Shown: in pieces, positions 52,919 to 62,823 of the stretch
How positions within the stretch are numbered: the stretch's first letter is position 1
How the letters are laid out: every line of letters begins with the position of its first letter
Assembly: GCA_030410095.1 (NCBI GenBank)
Contig: JAUFRC010000001.1
Span: 2,616,501 to 2,680,500 of the forward strand
DNA: 64,000 nucleotides
Reading direction: 5' to 3'
Source of the DNA: Paracoccus cavernae
GTDB lineage: Bacteria > Pseudomonadota > Alphaproteobacteria > Rhodobacterales > Rhodobacteraceae
Notes under the pieces: generated by a model
The model's database searches: none
Seen by the model: only the letters and a program-made list of their open reading frames with translations
What the model was told of the DNA's origin: nothing
Translations under genes and position numbers: made by a program

Positions 52919-54369
52919 TGGCTACGGATCCTCTCGATATTCGCGGATGTGGGCGCGGGGATGCCGTCAAGCGCCGCGGCGAGGGGCGCAAGCGCCGGAT
53001 GGGCGAGGTTGCGCATGATCATCTCCCAGACGCGCGGCATGAAAGCCAGATAGCGCGGCTTGGCGTCGCGGATGCAGAGCCGCGTGAAAATCCCCATGAT
53101 CCGCAGGCTGCGCTGCGCGCCAAAGCGCATAGGCCGCGCGGAAGGCGTCTTCGTCGCGGCCGGTGGCGGCGATATAGCGCGCGATCTCGCGCGCCTCGAT
53201 CGCGGGGTCGATGTCGCGGCGCGCATCCTGCAGGCCCGAGACCAGATCATAAGCCGGATGGACGATGACCGCATCCTGAAAGTCCAGCAGCCCGAGCGGC
53301 GCATCACCCAGCCAGACGAGGTTCTCCGCATGGAAATCGCGCAGCCCCAGCACGGGGTCCACCCCGCCCGCCAGCTCTGCGTGAAGCTCGCGCATCAGCG
53401 CCGCGACCTCACTGCCCTTGCCCGCCGCGCCGACCGCTGCCGGATACCATTCGGCGAAAAGCCCGACCTGTTGCGACAGCTCGTCGGCATCGAGGCGCAG
53501 CAGGTGGTCCGGCGGCTCGTGGCGGTGGATCTCGACCAGAAGCTCCGTCATGCGGGCATAGATTTCGGGAGCGAGCGCCGGCCGCTCTTCGAGAACGCGG
53601 GCGACCAGATCGTCGCCGAGATCTTCGAGCAGCAAGAGCCCCTGCGGCTCGTCGGTCGCAAGGATTGCGGGCGCGTGGAAACCGCGGCCCTGAAGCCATT
53701 GCGTCATCGCGACATAGGGACCGCATGACCCCGGCGAGGCATCCATCAGGACCGCCTGGCCCGTCGCGCTTGCAGCCGTGCCTTGCGGCGCGGGTTCGGC
53801 ATGGGCGTGGTCTTCGAGGCGGAAGTAGCGCCGGCTCGAGGCGTCGCCCGCCAGAGGCACGATCCGCGCCTCGTCCCAGCCCGCGCGGCGCAGCAGCTTC
53901 GCGATGGTGACGATGCGCCCGACCAGACCCCAGCGCACCGGATCGCCGTTGAAGGTGATGCGGCGCAAATCGGGGTCCTCGGGCTCGGGCTCGATCATCA
54001 CGGTCAGCGCGCCGGGCAGATCGCCGCCCTTCTCGGGCCATTCGATCAGCGTGATCGCCTCTTCCATCGCCTCGTCGAGGCCAAGTTCGACCAGCTCGCC
54101 GACATCGCCCAGACGATAGAGATCGGCGTGCCAGATCTCGGTCCCCATCGGATCGGGATAGGTCTGGACCAGCGTGAAGGTCGGGCTGGGCACGTCTTCG
54201 GCCGCATCGCCCTGACGGGCACGGATGAAGGCGCGCGCGAAATGGGTTTTCCGGCACCGACCTGCCCGCGCAAGGCGAGCACGTCTCCGGGCTGAAGCAC
54301 AGCCGCAAAGGCCCGCGCGAGGCCGGCGGTCAGACGTTCATCAGCGTTATGCACAGTCGAAAGAAGCAT
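52894..54369 (-). CDS. TsaE-phosphotransferase (AmgK-like) fusion
   Basis: About 492 residues. N-terminal 150: TsaE, the ATPase for tRNA t6A synthesis, with Walker A GQVGAGKTHFARAF and SPTFTLVQTY. C-terminal 330: an aminoglycoside-phosphotransferase fold with LRDFHAENLVW (catalytic Asp, Asn) and LLDFQDA (metal Asp), like the MurNAc/GlcNAc kinase AmgK. The linker is in one unbroken frame, so the fusion is real. Breaks near 54247 (T-run) and near 53118 (two bases lost in a CG repeat). First gene of the murU-addB-addA operon. Confidence 0.88.
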
Positions 54370-54391
54370 AATATGTCATTTTAATGAAACT

Positions 54392-54407
54392 GTTTCATGT
54401 GAAACGA
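54392..54407. promoter_or_regulatory. parS-like palindrome, site 1
   Basis: TGTTTCATGTGAAACG contains the perfect palindrome GTTTCATGTGAAAC apart from its centre and agrees with ParB consensus TGTTTCACGTGAAACA at 14 of 16 bases. It lies in the divergent gap between tsaE and the purine permease, so a local operator is the alternative. Confidence 0.4.
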
Positions 54408-54492
54408 GAAAACCCGCTCCGTCACAAGTTGTATGAATAACGGGTGCGTGGCAAAATGTCAGCATAAGCAAAATGCGTAAGCAGGAGCAGGG

Positions 54493-55829
54493 ATGGAAAA
54501 CTTCTTCAAGCTTAAGGAAAACGGGACAGACGCCAGAACCGAGGTGGTGGCGGGTATCACCACCTTCCTGACGATGGCCTATATCATCTTCGTGAACCCG
54601 ATGATCCTCGCCGATGCCGGCATGGATCACGGCGCGGTTTTCGTCGCGACCTGTCTCGCGGCGGCGCTGGGTTCGCTGGTCATGGGCCTGTGGGCCAACT
54701 GGCCGATCGGCATGGCGCCGGGCATGGGGCTGAACGCCTTCTTCGCCTATGGTGTGGTGCTGGGCCTCGGCTACACCTGGCAACAAGCACTCGGCATGGT
54801 GCTGATTTCGGGCGTGATCTTCCTGATCCTGTCCGCTACGGGCGTGCGGCGCTGGCTGATCGAGGGATTCCCCATTCGATGCGCAGCGCGGTGGCTGCCG
54901 GTATCGGCATGTTCCTCGGGCTGATCGCGCTGAAAAACGCCGGTATCGTGGTTGCGAACCCCGCGACGCTGGTCGGCCTTGGCGACATGACCTCGGCCCC
55001 CGCCATTCTGGCGCTGATCGGCCTGTTCGCGATTGCGGCGCTGCATGCGCTCAAGGTGCGCGCGGCGATCCTGATCGGGATCCTTCTGGTCACCGTCATC
55101 TCGATGGTGATCGGCATTAACCAGTTCGGCGGCATCTTCTCGGCACCGCCGTCGATCGCGCCGACCTTCCTGCAGCTCGACGTATTCGGCGCGCTCAGCA
55201 AAGGCTCGGAAACCGGTGGCGCGATGGCGGCGCTGGAAAGCCTGTTCCACGTCGTTCTGGTGCTGGTTCTGGTCGAGATCTTCGACGCCACCGGCACGCT
55301 GGTCGGTGTGGCGAAACGCGCGGGCCTGCTCAAGGACGGCCCGATTCAGGACAACCCCGGCCTGAGCCGCGCGCTGATGGCCGACTCGACCGCGATCGTC
55401 GCGGGCTCGCTGATCGGGACTTCCTCGACCACGGCCTATGTCGAAAGCGCCTCGGGCGTGGCAGCGGGCGGCCGCACCGGCCTGACCGCCGTCACCGTCG
55501 CCGTGCTCTTCATCGCGGCGATGTTCTTCTCGCCGCTGGCGGGCTCGGTTCCGGCCTATGCAACCGCTCCGGCGCTGCTGTTCGTGGCCGGTCTGATGAT
55601 GCGCGAATTCTCGGATGTGGATTGGGAAAACATTACCGAATCCGCCCCCGCCGTGCTCACCGCGATCATGATGCCCTTCACTTATTCTATCGCAAACGGC
55701 TTGGCATTCGGCTTCATCAGCTATGCGCTGATCAAGCTTCTGACCGGCCGCGCCCGTGAAGTGCATCCCGCAACCTGGCTGATCGCCGCGCTCTTCGTGC
55801 TGCGTTTTGCTGCATTCCCGGCGGGTTAA
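54493..55829 (+). CDS. NCS2/AzgA-type purine permease
   Basis: About 445 residues and 12-14 membrane segments. The AzgA/GhxP hallmark motifs are visible: GITTFLTMAYIIFVNP near residue 20, NWPIGMAPGMGLNAFFAY, and DATGTLVGVAKRAG later. Imports adenine, guanine or hypoxanthine with protons. A G is missing near 54865 (joined RWLIEGIPHSMRSAV). GCAGGAGCAGGG lies before the ATG. Beside puuD it points to purine salvage and catabolism. Confidence 0.92.
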
Positions 55830-55877
55830 ACCGTGAAGCCCGCTTCTTGCAGCACAAACGGAACTAACAAATGACAC

Positions 55878-55908
55878 AAATCCGCGCAGGGCAACTTGCG
55901 CGGATTTT
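55878..55908 (+). terminator. Terminator of the purine permease
   Basis: AAATCCGCGCA-GGGCAACT-TGCGCGGATTT then TTC; perfect 11-base arms 48 bases after the stop. Confidence 0.88.
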
Positions 55909-56000
55909 CAATGGTAGTTTAAGATAGAACCGGCAGTTGCGTATATATTAACTTACGAAGCCATGCACTAGGGTCCCCCTAAATTCGGAGAGATCACACC

Positions 56001-57247
56001 ATGAGCGAGTTTGCCATCATTTGGGAGTGGCTGGCTTTTGCCATCCGCTGGACCCATGTCGTCACAGCCATCGCCTGGATCGGCTCGTCATTCTATTTCG
56101 TTGCGCTTGACCTTGGTCTGCGGAAAGTCCCCGGCATGCCGGTGGGTGCGCATGGCGAAGAATGGCAGGTCCACGGGGGCGGCTTCTACCACATCCAGAA
56201 GTACCTTGTGGCGCCCGAGCGTATGCCCGAGCACCTGATCTGGTTCAAATGGGAAAGCTACATGACCTGGATCTCGGGGCCGCGCTCCTGATGGTCACCT
56301 ATTGGGCCGGTTCCGAGCTGTTCCTGATCGATCCCGCCAAGATGGAGCTGCTGCCCTGGCAAGCGATCCTGATCTCGGCCGGTTCGCTGTCGATCGGCTG
56401 GATCGTCTACAACACCCTGTGCAAATCGCCGCTCGGCGAAAAGCCGACGCTGCTGATGCTGCTGCTCTTCGTGCTGCTGGTCGTCATGGGCTGGGCCTAT
56501 AACGAAGTCTTCACCGGCCGTGCCGTCATGCTGCATCTGGGCGCGTTCACCGCCACGATCATGACCGCGAACGTGTTCTTCATCATCATGCCGAACCAGC
56601 GCATCGTCGTGGCCGACCTCAAGGCAGGCCGTCTCGCCGATCCGAAATACGGCAAGATCGCCAAGCTGCGTTCGACCCACAACAACTACCTGACGCTGCC
56701 GGTCATCTTCCTGATGCTGTCGAACCACTATCCGCTGGCTTTCGCATCGCATTACAACTGGTTGATCGCGGCCCTGATCTTCCTGATGGGCGTCACCATC
56801 CGTCACTTCTTCAACTCCATGCACGCCGGCAAAGGCATGCTGTGGTGGACCTGGGCCGTGACCACGATGCTGTTCATCGCTGTGATGTGGCTGTCGACCG
56901 CACCGGCCATGCATGAAACCATCGAGCAGTCAGAGGCACGCCCTCTGACCGCCACCCAACAGGCGATGATCGACACGCCCGGTTGGGAAGAAGCATCAGC
57001 AGCGGTCATGGGCCGCTGTTCGATGTGCCACGCCCGCGAGACCTCGTTCGACGGAATCCACATGGCGCCCAAGGGCGTCTTTCTGGAGACCCCCGACGAC
57101 ATCACCCGCGCCGCGCGTGAGATCTATATCCAGGCCGGCGTGACCAATGCGATGCCGCCCGCGAACGTCTCCTTCATGGAGCCGGAAGAGCGTCAGGCGA
57201 TCATCGACTGGTACAGAGCCACGCCGAAAACCTTCGCCCTCAACTAA
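56001..57247 (+). CDS. puuD: Urate hydroxylase PuuD with cytochrome c domain
   Basis: Membrane-bound urate oxidase that makes 5-hydroxyisourate. About 415 residues: an N-terminal membrane domain (RWTHVVTAIAWIGSSFYF first, about eight helices) and a C-terminal periplasmic haem domain with CxxCH in GRCSMCHARE, which likely passes electrons to the respiratory chain. A G is missing at 56277-56280, restoring MTWISGAALLMVTYW. No other uricase or allantoin genes are in the window. Confidence 0.93.
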
Positions 57248-57264
57248 GGCGGCGAGAGTGTCGA

Positions 57265-57296
57265 AAAAGCCCGCCCGGGAAACCGGGCGGGCTTTT
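57265..57296 (+). terminator. Terminator of puuD
   Basis: AAAAGCCCGCCCGG-GAAA-CCGGGCGGGCTTTT, a perfect 14-base stem with tetraloop and T-tail; its A-run also lets it stop the converging gene on the minus strand. Confidence 0.97.
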
Positions 57297-57391
57297 CTAT
57301 TGGAGGCTTCTAGTAGTTCGAGCTCTGGAGTTCGGGCCCGCAACTCCACTGATGCCGCTAATGCCGTTGCTGCGAGGGCGAGCGCACAGTT

Positions 57392-57993
57392 CTAAGGGCC
57401 GGGCCATTCGAGTTGAGAAAGCTCATGAAGACTTTGCCGAAACTCCTCACGTTGTGAGTCGTCGAAATGCCTAAACGCCCAACCTATCTTCAGCATGTCC
57501 TCGATGATCCTGACGATCAAAGCCGATAGCTCCTTCGTTCCCGAAAGTTCAATCGACCATAAAGTCGGTGCAAAATGAACAAACTGATTACGAACTTTCG
57601 TGTGGAGGATACTCAGGCGCTTCAGCTCGGCATCGCTGATCTTGATGCCCTCAGCGCTGCTTCTATCTCCGGCCGAGTAGGGTGTCCGCACCTTCTTCAA
57701 AAGCTCAGGCAAGGGCATCAAAAAGACTCCGGGAGGCACCAAGCTGTGATCAGAAAGCGAACGATCAAGATAGTCCCGCCAATCCTCTTCATTTTTTTGG
57801 TGAGAGCCCCCAAAGGATCAGCGGAGGTCGTGAGGTGACATACGCATGAGCCCTGTAGCGCCGAATGCAACGCCAATAGGACCCACTTCCACGCCAATGG
57901 ATCTTCACGGGCAAGTCGAAAACTATGGATGACATGCCGGATAGATCCTGCCACGTCATTGACTTCATTTGTTTCGACCCAGTTGGAGTTCAC
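57392..57993 (-). CDS. Unknown accessory protein with a HEPN-type RNxxxH motif
   Basis: About 200 residues, unlike anything else in the window and visibly richer in A/T. N-half NEVNDVAGSIRHVIHSFRLARE and WKWVLLALHSALQGSCV are helical; the second half holds KVRNQFVHFAP, an exact RNx3H motif as in HEPN RNases. A lost A in the run at about 57797 splits it; repaired reading ALTKKNEEDWRDYLDRS. GTG start at 57993, three bases after the dapB stop. No antitoxin-like partner is seen. RNase activity is a hypothesis. Confidence 0.6.
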
Positions 57994-57996
57994 CCG

Positions 57997-58801
57997 CTAC
58001 AGGCCCAGCACGTCCAGCATATTGTATTCGCCCGGCCCCTTGTCCTGCCCCCAAAGCGCGGCTTTCAGCGCGCCGCGCGCGAAAATGCCGCGGTCGGTTG
58101 CAAGGTGGCGCAGCACGACGCGCTCGCCGTCTGCCGCGAAAATCAGGTCATGCTCGCCCACGACATCGCCACCGCGAATGGCGGAAAAGCCGATGCTCCC
58201 GCGTTCCCGCGCGCCGGTGATGCCTTCGCGGGCGGGGGTGCGCAGTTCTTCGAGGGCTTGCCGCGGCCTTCGGCGGCAGCCTCGCCCAGCATCAGGGCTG
58301 TGCCAGAGGGCGCGTCGACCTTGTGGCGGTGATGGGCCTCGACGACCTCGATGTCCCAATCCTCGTCCAAAGCGGCGGCAACCTTGCGGGCCAAAGCCGT
58401 CAGAAGGTTCACGCCAAGGCTCATATTGCCGGCGCGGATGATCGGGGCATGGCGCGCGGCCGCCTTGATCTTGGCGAGATGTTCGGGCGCAAGACCGGTC
58501 GTGCCGATGACATGGACAGCGCGGGCCTGCGCGGTCAGCTCGGCGAAAGCCACGGTCGCCTCGGGGTGGTGAAATCGATCACCGCCTGCGCCTTGGCGAT
58601 CGCGGCAACGGCATCATCGGTCACGGCAATACCCAAGGGCGCACGGCCCAGCAGATCGCCGATATCGCGACCGACCCATTCGCTGCCCGAACGCTCGATC
58701 GTGCCCACCAGCTTCATCTTGTCCGAAGCCAGAATCTGGCTGATCAGCATCCGACCCATCCGGCCCGATGCACCCGTGACGACAATTCCCGGCTTTTCCA
58801 T
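57997..58801 (-). CDS. dapB: 4-hydroxy-tetrahydrodipicolinate reductase
   Basis: Second committed step of diaminopimelate/lysine synthesis. About 269 residues: NAD(P)-binding [30 protein letters not shown], catalytic [16 protein letters not shown] and the C-terminus [18 protein letters not shown]. Two C-run losses, at 58563-58566 (CCCCGAG type) and 58254-58256. Divergent from rbfA by 68 bases. No terminator separates it from the accessory gene behind it. Confidence 0.95.
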
Positions 58802-58869
58802 GGCGTCCTCTTTGTTTGCCCCTTCTGTAACCCGTTGCGGCGCGGCTCGCGACCCCTAGATGTGGGTTC

Positions 58870-59298
58870 ATGGCACAGAACCGCTCTCATTCAGGATCCG
58901 GACCCACGCAGCGCCAGCTGCGCGTGGGCGAATTGATCCGCCGCACGCTCTCGGACGTCCTCATGCGCGCCGAGGTTCATGACCCCGATCTCAACCGCCA
59001 CTCGATCACGGTGGGCGAGGTTGTGACCTCGAACGACCTCAAGGTCGCGACGGTCTATGTGATGCCGCTTGGCGGTCTGGAGGCGGAGGATGCGCTGAAA
59101 GCGCTGCGCCGCAACCAGCGCGAGCTGCGCCACCACATCGCCAAGGCGATGACGCTGAAATATGCGCCCGAGCTGCGCTTCATCCTCGACGAGACTTTCG
59201 ACCGCATGGACGACACCCGCCGCCTGTTCGCGGACGAGCGCGTGCGCCGCGATCTCGATACGCCCGATGATGACGACGCGGATGACCATGAGGCTTGA
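58870..59298 (+). CDS. rbfA: 30S ribosome-binding factor A
   Basis: 142 residues, the alphaproteobacterial length. KH-like domain: QRQLRVGELIRRTLSDVLMR, VTSNDLKVATVYVMPLGG and an acidic tail [12 protein letters not shown]. Helps late 16S maturation and cold growth. Its stop overlaps the start of the DUF2233 gene, and truB follows, as expected for rbfA-truB. The frame is intact. Confidence 0.95.
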   Translation: MAQNRSHSGSGPTQRQLRVGELIRRTLSDVLMRAEVHDPDLNRHSITVGEVVTSNDLKVATVYVMPLGGLEAEDALKALRRNQRELRHHIAKAMTLKYAPELRFILDETFDRMDDTRRLFADERVRRDLDTPDDDDADDHEA

Positions 59299-60045
59299 AA
59301 TCAAGCGCAGGCTCGGCCTTGCCCTTGGCGCTTTGATCGCCATGACCCTGCCCGCCGTGGCCGAGGTCTGCGAAAAGCGCCAGTTCGACGGGCAGGGTTA
59401 TGTCGTCTGCACGCTTGAGGCCGCGCAGGAGCCCGCGCTGAAATTGTGGCTGAACGGCCCCGACGGGACGGTTTTGGGCGATTTCCGCGCCGTGCGCGGC
59501 ACCTTGCCTGCGGGCGAGGATCTGGCTTTCGCGATGAATGCGGGGATGTATCACCCCGATTATACGCCTGTCGGGCTGTTTCAGGCCGACGGTACAACCA
59601 AAGCCCGCTGGTGACCGCCGCCAGCCGCGGCAATTTCGGGATGCTGCCGAACGGGGTCTTCTGCACGGGCGGCACGCGTCCCTTTCAGGTGATCGAAAGC
59701 CGCGCCTTCGGCAAGGCCCAGCCGCAATGCCGCCTTGCCACGCAATCGGGGCCGATGCTGGTCATCGACGGCGCTTTGCATCCGCGTTTCCTGCCCGACA
59801 GCGACAGCCGCTATATCAGGAACGGCGTCGGCGTCTCGCCGGACGGGCAGACGGCATGGTTCGCGATTTCCGACCGCGCGGTCACATTCCACGAATTCGG
59901 GCGGCTTTTCCGCGACGGGCTGGGCGCACGCGATGCGTTATACTTTGACGGCTCGATCAGCAGGCTTTATGCCCCCGCGCTCAACCGCGCCGATTTCGGG
60001 CGCCGCATGGGGCCGATCATCGGCCTGACAGGACAAAAAGACTAA
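59282..60045 (+). CDS. DUF2233 phosphodiester-glycosidase-like exported protein
   Basis: About 254 residues with a signal peptide ([18 protein letters not shown]) and the DUF2233/NAGPA fold: [13 protein letters not shown] and [14 protein letters not shown]. Human NAGPA is a phosphodiester glycosidase; the bacterial substrate is unknown. A base is missing near 59599 ([14 protein letters not shown] follows). It is wedged between rbfA and truB, overlapping both by a few bases, and so is carried in that translation operon. Start at 59282 or 59288. Confidence 0.83.
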
Positions 60046-60937
60046 TGGCACGCAAAAAGGGTCGCGATATTTCGGGCTGGTTGATCATCGACAAGCCCGC
60101 AGGCGTCGGCTCGACCGATGTTGTGGGCAAGGTGCGTTGGGCGCTTGATGCCAAGAAAGCCGGACATGCCGGTACGCTGGACCCCGATGCGACCGGCGTT
60201 CTCGCGGTGGCTTTGGGCGAGGCGACCAAGACCGTGCCCTATCTGACCGAAGCGCTGAAATGCTATGATTTCACCGTGACCTGGGGTCCGAGACCTCGAC
60301 CGACGACGCCTCGGGCGAGGTGATCCGCACCAGCGACGCCCGCCCCCAAGACGATGCGATCCGCGCGGCGCTTGCCGGTTTTGTCGGCGATATCATGCAG
60401 GTTCCGCCGCGCGTCTCGGCCGTCAAGGTCGATGGAGAGCGCGCCTATGATCTGGCCCGCGAGGGCGAGGTGGTCGAGCTGGCCGCCCGTCCGCTATGGG
60501 TCGAGAGCCTTGACCTGCTGGAAGCCCGCGACGGCGAGGCCGATCTGCGCATGGTCTGCGGCAAGGGCGGCTATGTCCGCTCGATCGCGCGGGATCTGGG
60601 CCGCGAACTGGGTTGCCTTGGCCATGTCCTCAAGCTTCGCCGCATCTGGTCGGGCCCCTTCGAGGCGGCCAACGGTATCGCCTTCGACAAGATTGACCGC
60701 GCCAATCAGGCCGAGATCGAGGCGATGCTGCTGCCGCTCAGCGCCGCCCTGACCGAGTTGCCTCAGATGCAGGCCACCGAAATGGGCGAGGTCCGCATCC
60801 TCAACGGCAACCCCGGTCAGGTTCTGGGTCATGCCGATTTCGGCACCGAGGTCTGGGTCAGCCGCAACGGCCGTCCGCTCTGCATCGGCAATTACATGGG
60901 CGGCGAAGTCCAGCCCTCGCGCGTTTTCAACCTTTGA
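60045..60937 (+). CDS. truB: tRNA pseudouridine(55) synthase
   Basis: Makes the universal pseudouridine 55 in the T-loop. About 298 residues: [17 protein letters not shown], catalytic Asp in [14 protein letters not shown], then [14 protein letters not shown] and the PUA-like C-terminus. A base is missing near 60296 ([15 protein letters not shown] follows). ATG overlaps the previous stop by one base. Confidence 0.95.
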
Positions 60938-60959
60938 TCCGGCCGACCCGCAGCCGGTC

Positions 60960-61616
60960 CTAGAACGGGACCGGCGCGTTGAAGCTTTGTGCAATGCCGC
61001 CGTCGGGATGGCGGAAGCGCAGGGTTTCCGCGTGCAGCATCAGGCGCGGATGATCGTCGCGCGCCGGCCCTTCGGCATAAAGCGGGTCGCCAAGGATCGG
61101 ATGGCCGAGCGAAAGCATATGGACGCGCAGCTGGTGGCTGCGGCCGGTGATCGGCAACAGGCGCACACGGCTTTCCGCATCGCTTGCCTTGATCACACGC
61201 CAGTCGGTCTGGGCGGGACGGCCGTTTTCGTGATCGACCATCTGGCGCGGCCGGTTCGGCCAATCGACGATCAGCGGCAGATCGACCTGACCCGTCGCCG
61301 GCGTCAGGCGGCCGTGGACGCGCGCGATATAGGTCTTCTTGGTCTGGCGCTTTTCGAATTGCAGCCCCAAATGGCGCTGCGCATGGGGCGTCAGCGCGAA
61401 AACCATGACGCCGGAGGTGTCCTGATCCAGCCGGTGGACCAGCAGGACCTCGGGATAGATCCCGCGCAGACGGTTGATCAGGCAGTCCTGCCGGTCGGCA
61501 TCCTTGCCCGGAACCGTCAAAAGCCCCGATTGCTTGTCGACGAGCAGAACCTCGTGGTCGGCATGGAGGATGCGCGGCGGCTCCATCGGCGGGTTGTAGA
61601 CATAGGGCGCGGTCAT
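60960..61616 (-). CDS. RluA-family pseudouridine synthase
   Basis: 218 residues, short for the family and without an S4 domain, hence closest to RluA/TruC types. Catalytic Asp in VHRLDQDTSGVMVFA, then KTYIARVHGRL and the substrate motif ITGRSHQLRVHMLSLGHPILGD. Target RNA (23S 746 plus tRNA 32, or another) cannot be told. Four-base ATGA overlap with the LysE gene upstream. The frame is intact. Confidence 0.9.
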   Translation of the reverse strand: MTAPYVYNPPMEPPRILHADHEVLLVDKQSGLLTVPGKDADRQDCLINRLRGIYPEVLLVHRLDQDTSGVMVFALTPHAQRHLGLQFEKRQTKKTYIARVHGRLTPATGQVDLPLIVDWPNRPRQMVDHENGRPAQTDWRVIKASDAESRVRLLPITGRSHQLRVHMLSLGHPILGDPLYAEGPARDDHPRLMLHAETLRFRHPDGGIAQSFNAPVPF

Positions 61617-62238
61617 TTCGCCACCAGCCGCACGGCAAGGCCCGCGAACATCACGGCGGCGATCTTGTTGACAATGCCCAGCCTTTTGCCGATCACCTGC
61701 CCGAAGACTCCGCGATCACGCCGTAACCCATGGTCACGATCGTGCCGCTGATGACGAACATCAGCCCGAGGCCGAAAATCTGCTGCCAGACCGGACCATA
61801 GTCGGGGCGGGTGAATTGAGGCAGAAAGGCCAGCAAAAACAGCACCGGCTTGGGGTTGAGCAGGTTCGACACCATCCCGCGCCGGATGATGTTCCACGGC
61901 TTGGAGGCCGCCTGCGCCGAAGGATCGACCGGCCCCGCATTCCAGCTTTTCCACGCCAGCCACAGCAAATAGGCCGCGCCGGCATATTTGATCGCCGTCA
62001 TCGCCTCGGGATGGGCGGCGACCAAAGCGCCAAGCCCGACCGTGGCCAGAACCAGATGCACGATCACGCCCATGCCGACGCCCAGACCGGCCAGAACACC
62101 GGCTTTCGGCCCGCTTTGGATGCCGCAGGCGCTGGCGAAAAACACGTCCTGACCGGGTGCGAGGTTCAGCACCAAGGCACCGGCCATGAAGGTCAGAATC
62201 TGTTGGAGCGGTATATTCGCGATGGTTTCCCAGATCAT
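61613..62238 (-). CDS. LysE-family amino-acid exporter
   Basis: About 208 residues, six membrane helices with the family motif ALVLNLAPGQDVFFASACGIQSG, then AGAAYLLWLAWKSW and NLLNPKPVLFLLAFLPQF. A base is missing near 61710; the joined end reads GYGVIAGVFGQVIGKRLG. Exports an amino acid or homoserine lactone-type solute; substrate unknown. Confidence 0.88.
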
Positions 62239-62394
62239 GGATCAAGCTCGTCTTGGCGCCCCGAATGACGGAAAAGCGCGGGGTTTTCTTCGCCGGAGGC
62301 CGCAACGGGCAGGCCTCGGCAGAAGGCGGATGTAGCGCGGCGCGGACCTTTGGGCCAGACCAAAGCGGGGCGGGCGGGCGCGAATGCGGCGGGC

Positions 62395-62823
62395 CTAGCC
62401 CTGCGGGAACTGCGGCAGACCGTCGGTAATGTCGTAGTAGTCGCCCTTGTCGGCCACGAAAATATGCCGCGCGAGCTTCAACGGCGCGGTTCGATCCAGC
62501 GCACCCGCCGCGACCTCGACCACGGCGGCAGAAACGGCGATGCGTCCCTCGGGCTCGTGATCTTCGCGCCAGAACAACGAACTGCCGCAGGTGCCGCAAA
62601 AGCCGCGCATCGCGGCTTCCGAGGAGCGGTACCATTTCAGGTCGCCCTCTCTCTCGACGACCAGACCGACCGCCGAGATCGAGGCCCAGTAATGCCCCGA
62701 CCATATCCTGCACTGGCCGCAATGGCAGGCGGTCAGCGCGTCGGTGGGGTGGAAACGGCCCGAAAAACCAACACTGCCGCAAAGGCAGCGTCCGGTGAAA
62801 TCAAATGGCTCCGAACGTGTCAT
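62395..62823 (-). CDS. GFA-family (Mss4-fold) zinc protein
   Basis: 142 residues of the glutathione-dependent formaldehyde-activating enzyme/CENP-V family. Zinc ligands are visible in CLCGSVGF, CHCGQCRIW and FCGTCGSSLFW. Real Gfa activity is doubtful for most members. The start overlaps the end of the fRMsr gene by 23 bases. The frame is intact. Confidence 0.88.
   Translation of the reverse strand: MTRSEPFDFTGRCLCGSVGFSGRFHPTDALTACHCGQCRIWSGHYWASISAVGLVVEREGDLKWYRSSEAAMRGFCGTCGSSLFWREDHEPEGRIAVSAAVVEVAAGALDRTAPLKLARHIFVADKGDYYDITDGLPQFPQG

Noticed and set aside
54370..54492. Purine riboswitch before the permease
   Set aside because: The leader is short and I cannot draw the three-way junction or its conserved loops.
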